From positions 61,137,437-61,201,436 of the forward strand of contig NC_071334.1 of NCBI RefSeq assembly GCF_027744825.2: a DNA stretch of 64,000 nucleotides, written 5' to 3'. Numbering within the stretch: the first letter of the stretch is position 1; the number at the start of each line of letters is the position of its first letter. Positions 63,061-64,000 of the stretch are shown here, piece after piece. The position numbers and the translations under genes were made by a program. The stretch comes from Synchiropus splendidus (taxonomy: Eukaryota; Chordata; Actinopteri; Syngnathiformes; Callionymidae). The notes under the pieces are model-generated. The model was not told the origin of the DNA. It worked only from the letters and a program-made list of their open reading frames with translations, and made no database searches.

Positions 63061-63088
63061 CAGAACCACACAGAACAGTGTGGTTCTG
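63061..63088 (-). repeat. tsc1: Perfect 11-bp hairpin in TSC1 3'UTR
   Basis: CAGAACCACAC (63061-63071) and GTGTGGTTCTG (63078-63088) pair perfectly around a 6-base loop. It lies about 410 bases past the stop codon in the transcript. Confidence 0.9.
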
Positions 63089-63497
63089 CCTGTTCTTGCA
63101 ACCATATTGATTCTATGGACATTCCACACAGGACCCATACAGAAAATGCTCCTCCTTTTTTTGAAAGTGTCACTTTCAATTGCACTCAACACCAAAAACC
63201 TCCCCACCTCTGTGTACACTTGTTAATGTGCGGAACAGTACGGGTGTATTCAACGAGAACAAAGCAACCCATTTAAAATACAGATACTAAATGCCGCACA
63301 CAATTTCCACCCAATTACACACAGGCCATTTCAATGTTTGACTCCTGATGGGAATATGCCAAAAGAGAAATCGCAATCCTGTTGCCCTGACAAAGGATTG
63401 GAACAAATTAACACTGAATTCCGAGTTGTTGATATTGCTCTCGTTTTTCAACTTCTCCAATGTCCTACTTCAGTTCACTCTTTGCCAAAGCACAAAC

Positions 63498-64000
63498 TTA
63501 ACTCTGCTCATTATGTGCTTCGTTGTAGTCCATGATTTTAAGCTGCTGCTGCCGGGCTCCTCCTGCATGGCCCCGCCCTCTGCCGGGCCCCATCTTCCTG
63601 CGGGGACTTTCTTGACTTGAGGCTTGCAGAGAAGGCTCAGGGGCATCCTTGGAGGGTAAACTAGGTTGGGTGGTTGGAGGAGGTGGCAGCGGCGGTATAG
63701 ATGAACTAGTATTTGTTTGAGCATCAGAACCTGGTTGGGGCACATCCACACACATCTCAGTCTTCAAGTCGTGAGCAAGGCCAGCCAGGGGGACAGGCTC
63801 TTCTTCACACTGACTCTCACTTTTGTTTCGAAAAAGCTCGCGCGCCCTCATACCCAGGAAGCTTTTGGTGCTTGGATAAGATCCCACAGTGAGTGGGGCA
63901 TCCGAAGGGGGCAGGAGTGCTAGTGGGCTAACGTGGGGACACAAAAGGGACGGCTCCACCAGCAGCGGCGGCGCTGGCGGGGCAGTGTCCTCCTGGCTGC
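63498..64000 (-). CDS. tsc1: TSC1 (hamartin), C-terminal coding exon, partial
   Basis: The end of hamartin, the cytoplasmic partner of tuberin (TSC2) and TBC1D7 that restrains Rheb-mTORC1 signalling. The frame is open from the window edge to TAA at 63500-63498. It reads [28 protein letters not shown] and [20 protein letters not shown], then a Pro/Ser-rich linker, and ends [13 protein letters not shown]. Human hamartin has [25 protein letters not shown] and ends HIMDYNETHHEHS. The linker differs most, with an extra [14 protein letters not shown] stretch. The exon's 3' splice site and the rest of the gene lie beyond the right edge. Teleosts may have two TSC1 copies, so this could be tsc1a or tsc1b. 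Confidence 0.95.
   Translation of the reverse strand, partial: SQEDTAPPAPPLLVEPSLLCPHVSPLALLPPSDAPLTVGSYPSTKSFLGMRARELFRNKSESQCEEEPVPLAGLAHDLKTEMCVDVPQPGSDAQTNTSSSIPPLPPPPTTQPSLPSKDAPEPSLQASSQESPRRKMGPGRGRGHAGGARQQQLKIMDYNEAHNEQS

Larger units (their letters stand above)
62555..63497 (-). other. tsc1: TSC1 3' untranslated region
   Basis: From the TSC1 stop codon to a probable cleavage site about 20 bases past AATAAA (- strand, 62580-62575). The UTR is about 0.94 kb if that signal is used. It includes a perfect 11-bp hairpin (63061-63088) and a run of T on the + strand at 62816-62828. Shorter or longer isoforms cannot be excluded. Confidence 0.6.

Noticed and set aside
1..64000. CRISPR arrays, bacterial operons, rRNA or viral genes
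   Set aside because: Nothing in the sequence supports them. The window is vertebrate nuclear DNA with spliced genes.

Overview
The window looks like nuclear DNA of a teleost fish, probably a percomorph. The evidence is intron-split vertebrate genes, long TA and CA microsatellites, degraded copies of tRNA-type fish SINEs and fish hAT/Tigger-like MITEs. The species cannot be fixed from this alone.

Two genes are certain. GTF3C4 (TFIIIC90, + strand) is complete in five exons from 13950 to 20689, with all four introns GT-AG and a conceptual protein of 762 residues. TSC1 (hamartin, - strand) enters at the right edge: its terminal coding exon covers 63498-64000, with stop TAA at 63498-63500 and a 3'UTR to about 62555. 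The two genes face each other, as in the human 9q34 block BARHL1-DDX31-GTF3C4-AK8-TSC1.

Layout: 1-13.9 kb is non-coding, with one orphan exon-like segment on the - strand (3840-4056) and several conserved-element-like stretches. 13.95-20.85 kb is GTF3C4. 20.85-61.7 kb is a long gene-poor interval with microsatellites, MITEs, SINE fragments, homeodomain-site-rich stretches and one well-bounded orphan exon-like segment on the + strand (26752-27091). 61.78-61.83 kb holds a possible first exon and promoter of a - strand gene. 62.55-64 kb is the 3' end of TSC1.

The interval between the two genes is where AK8 lies in human, but I could not recognise any AK8 exon. The many AT-core homeobox-type motifs in GC-balanced, repeat-free stretches suggest long-range regulatory DNA, and the neighbouring developmental gene in this synteny is BARHL1. 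That reading is inference; sequence alignment to other fish would settle it.
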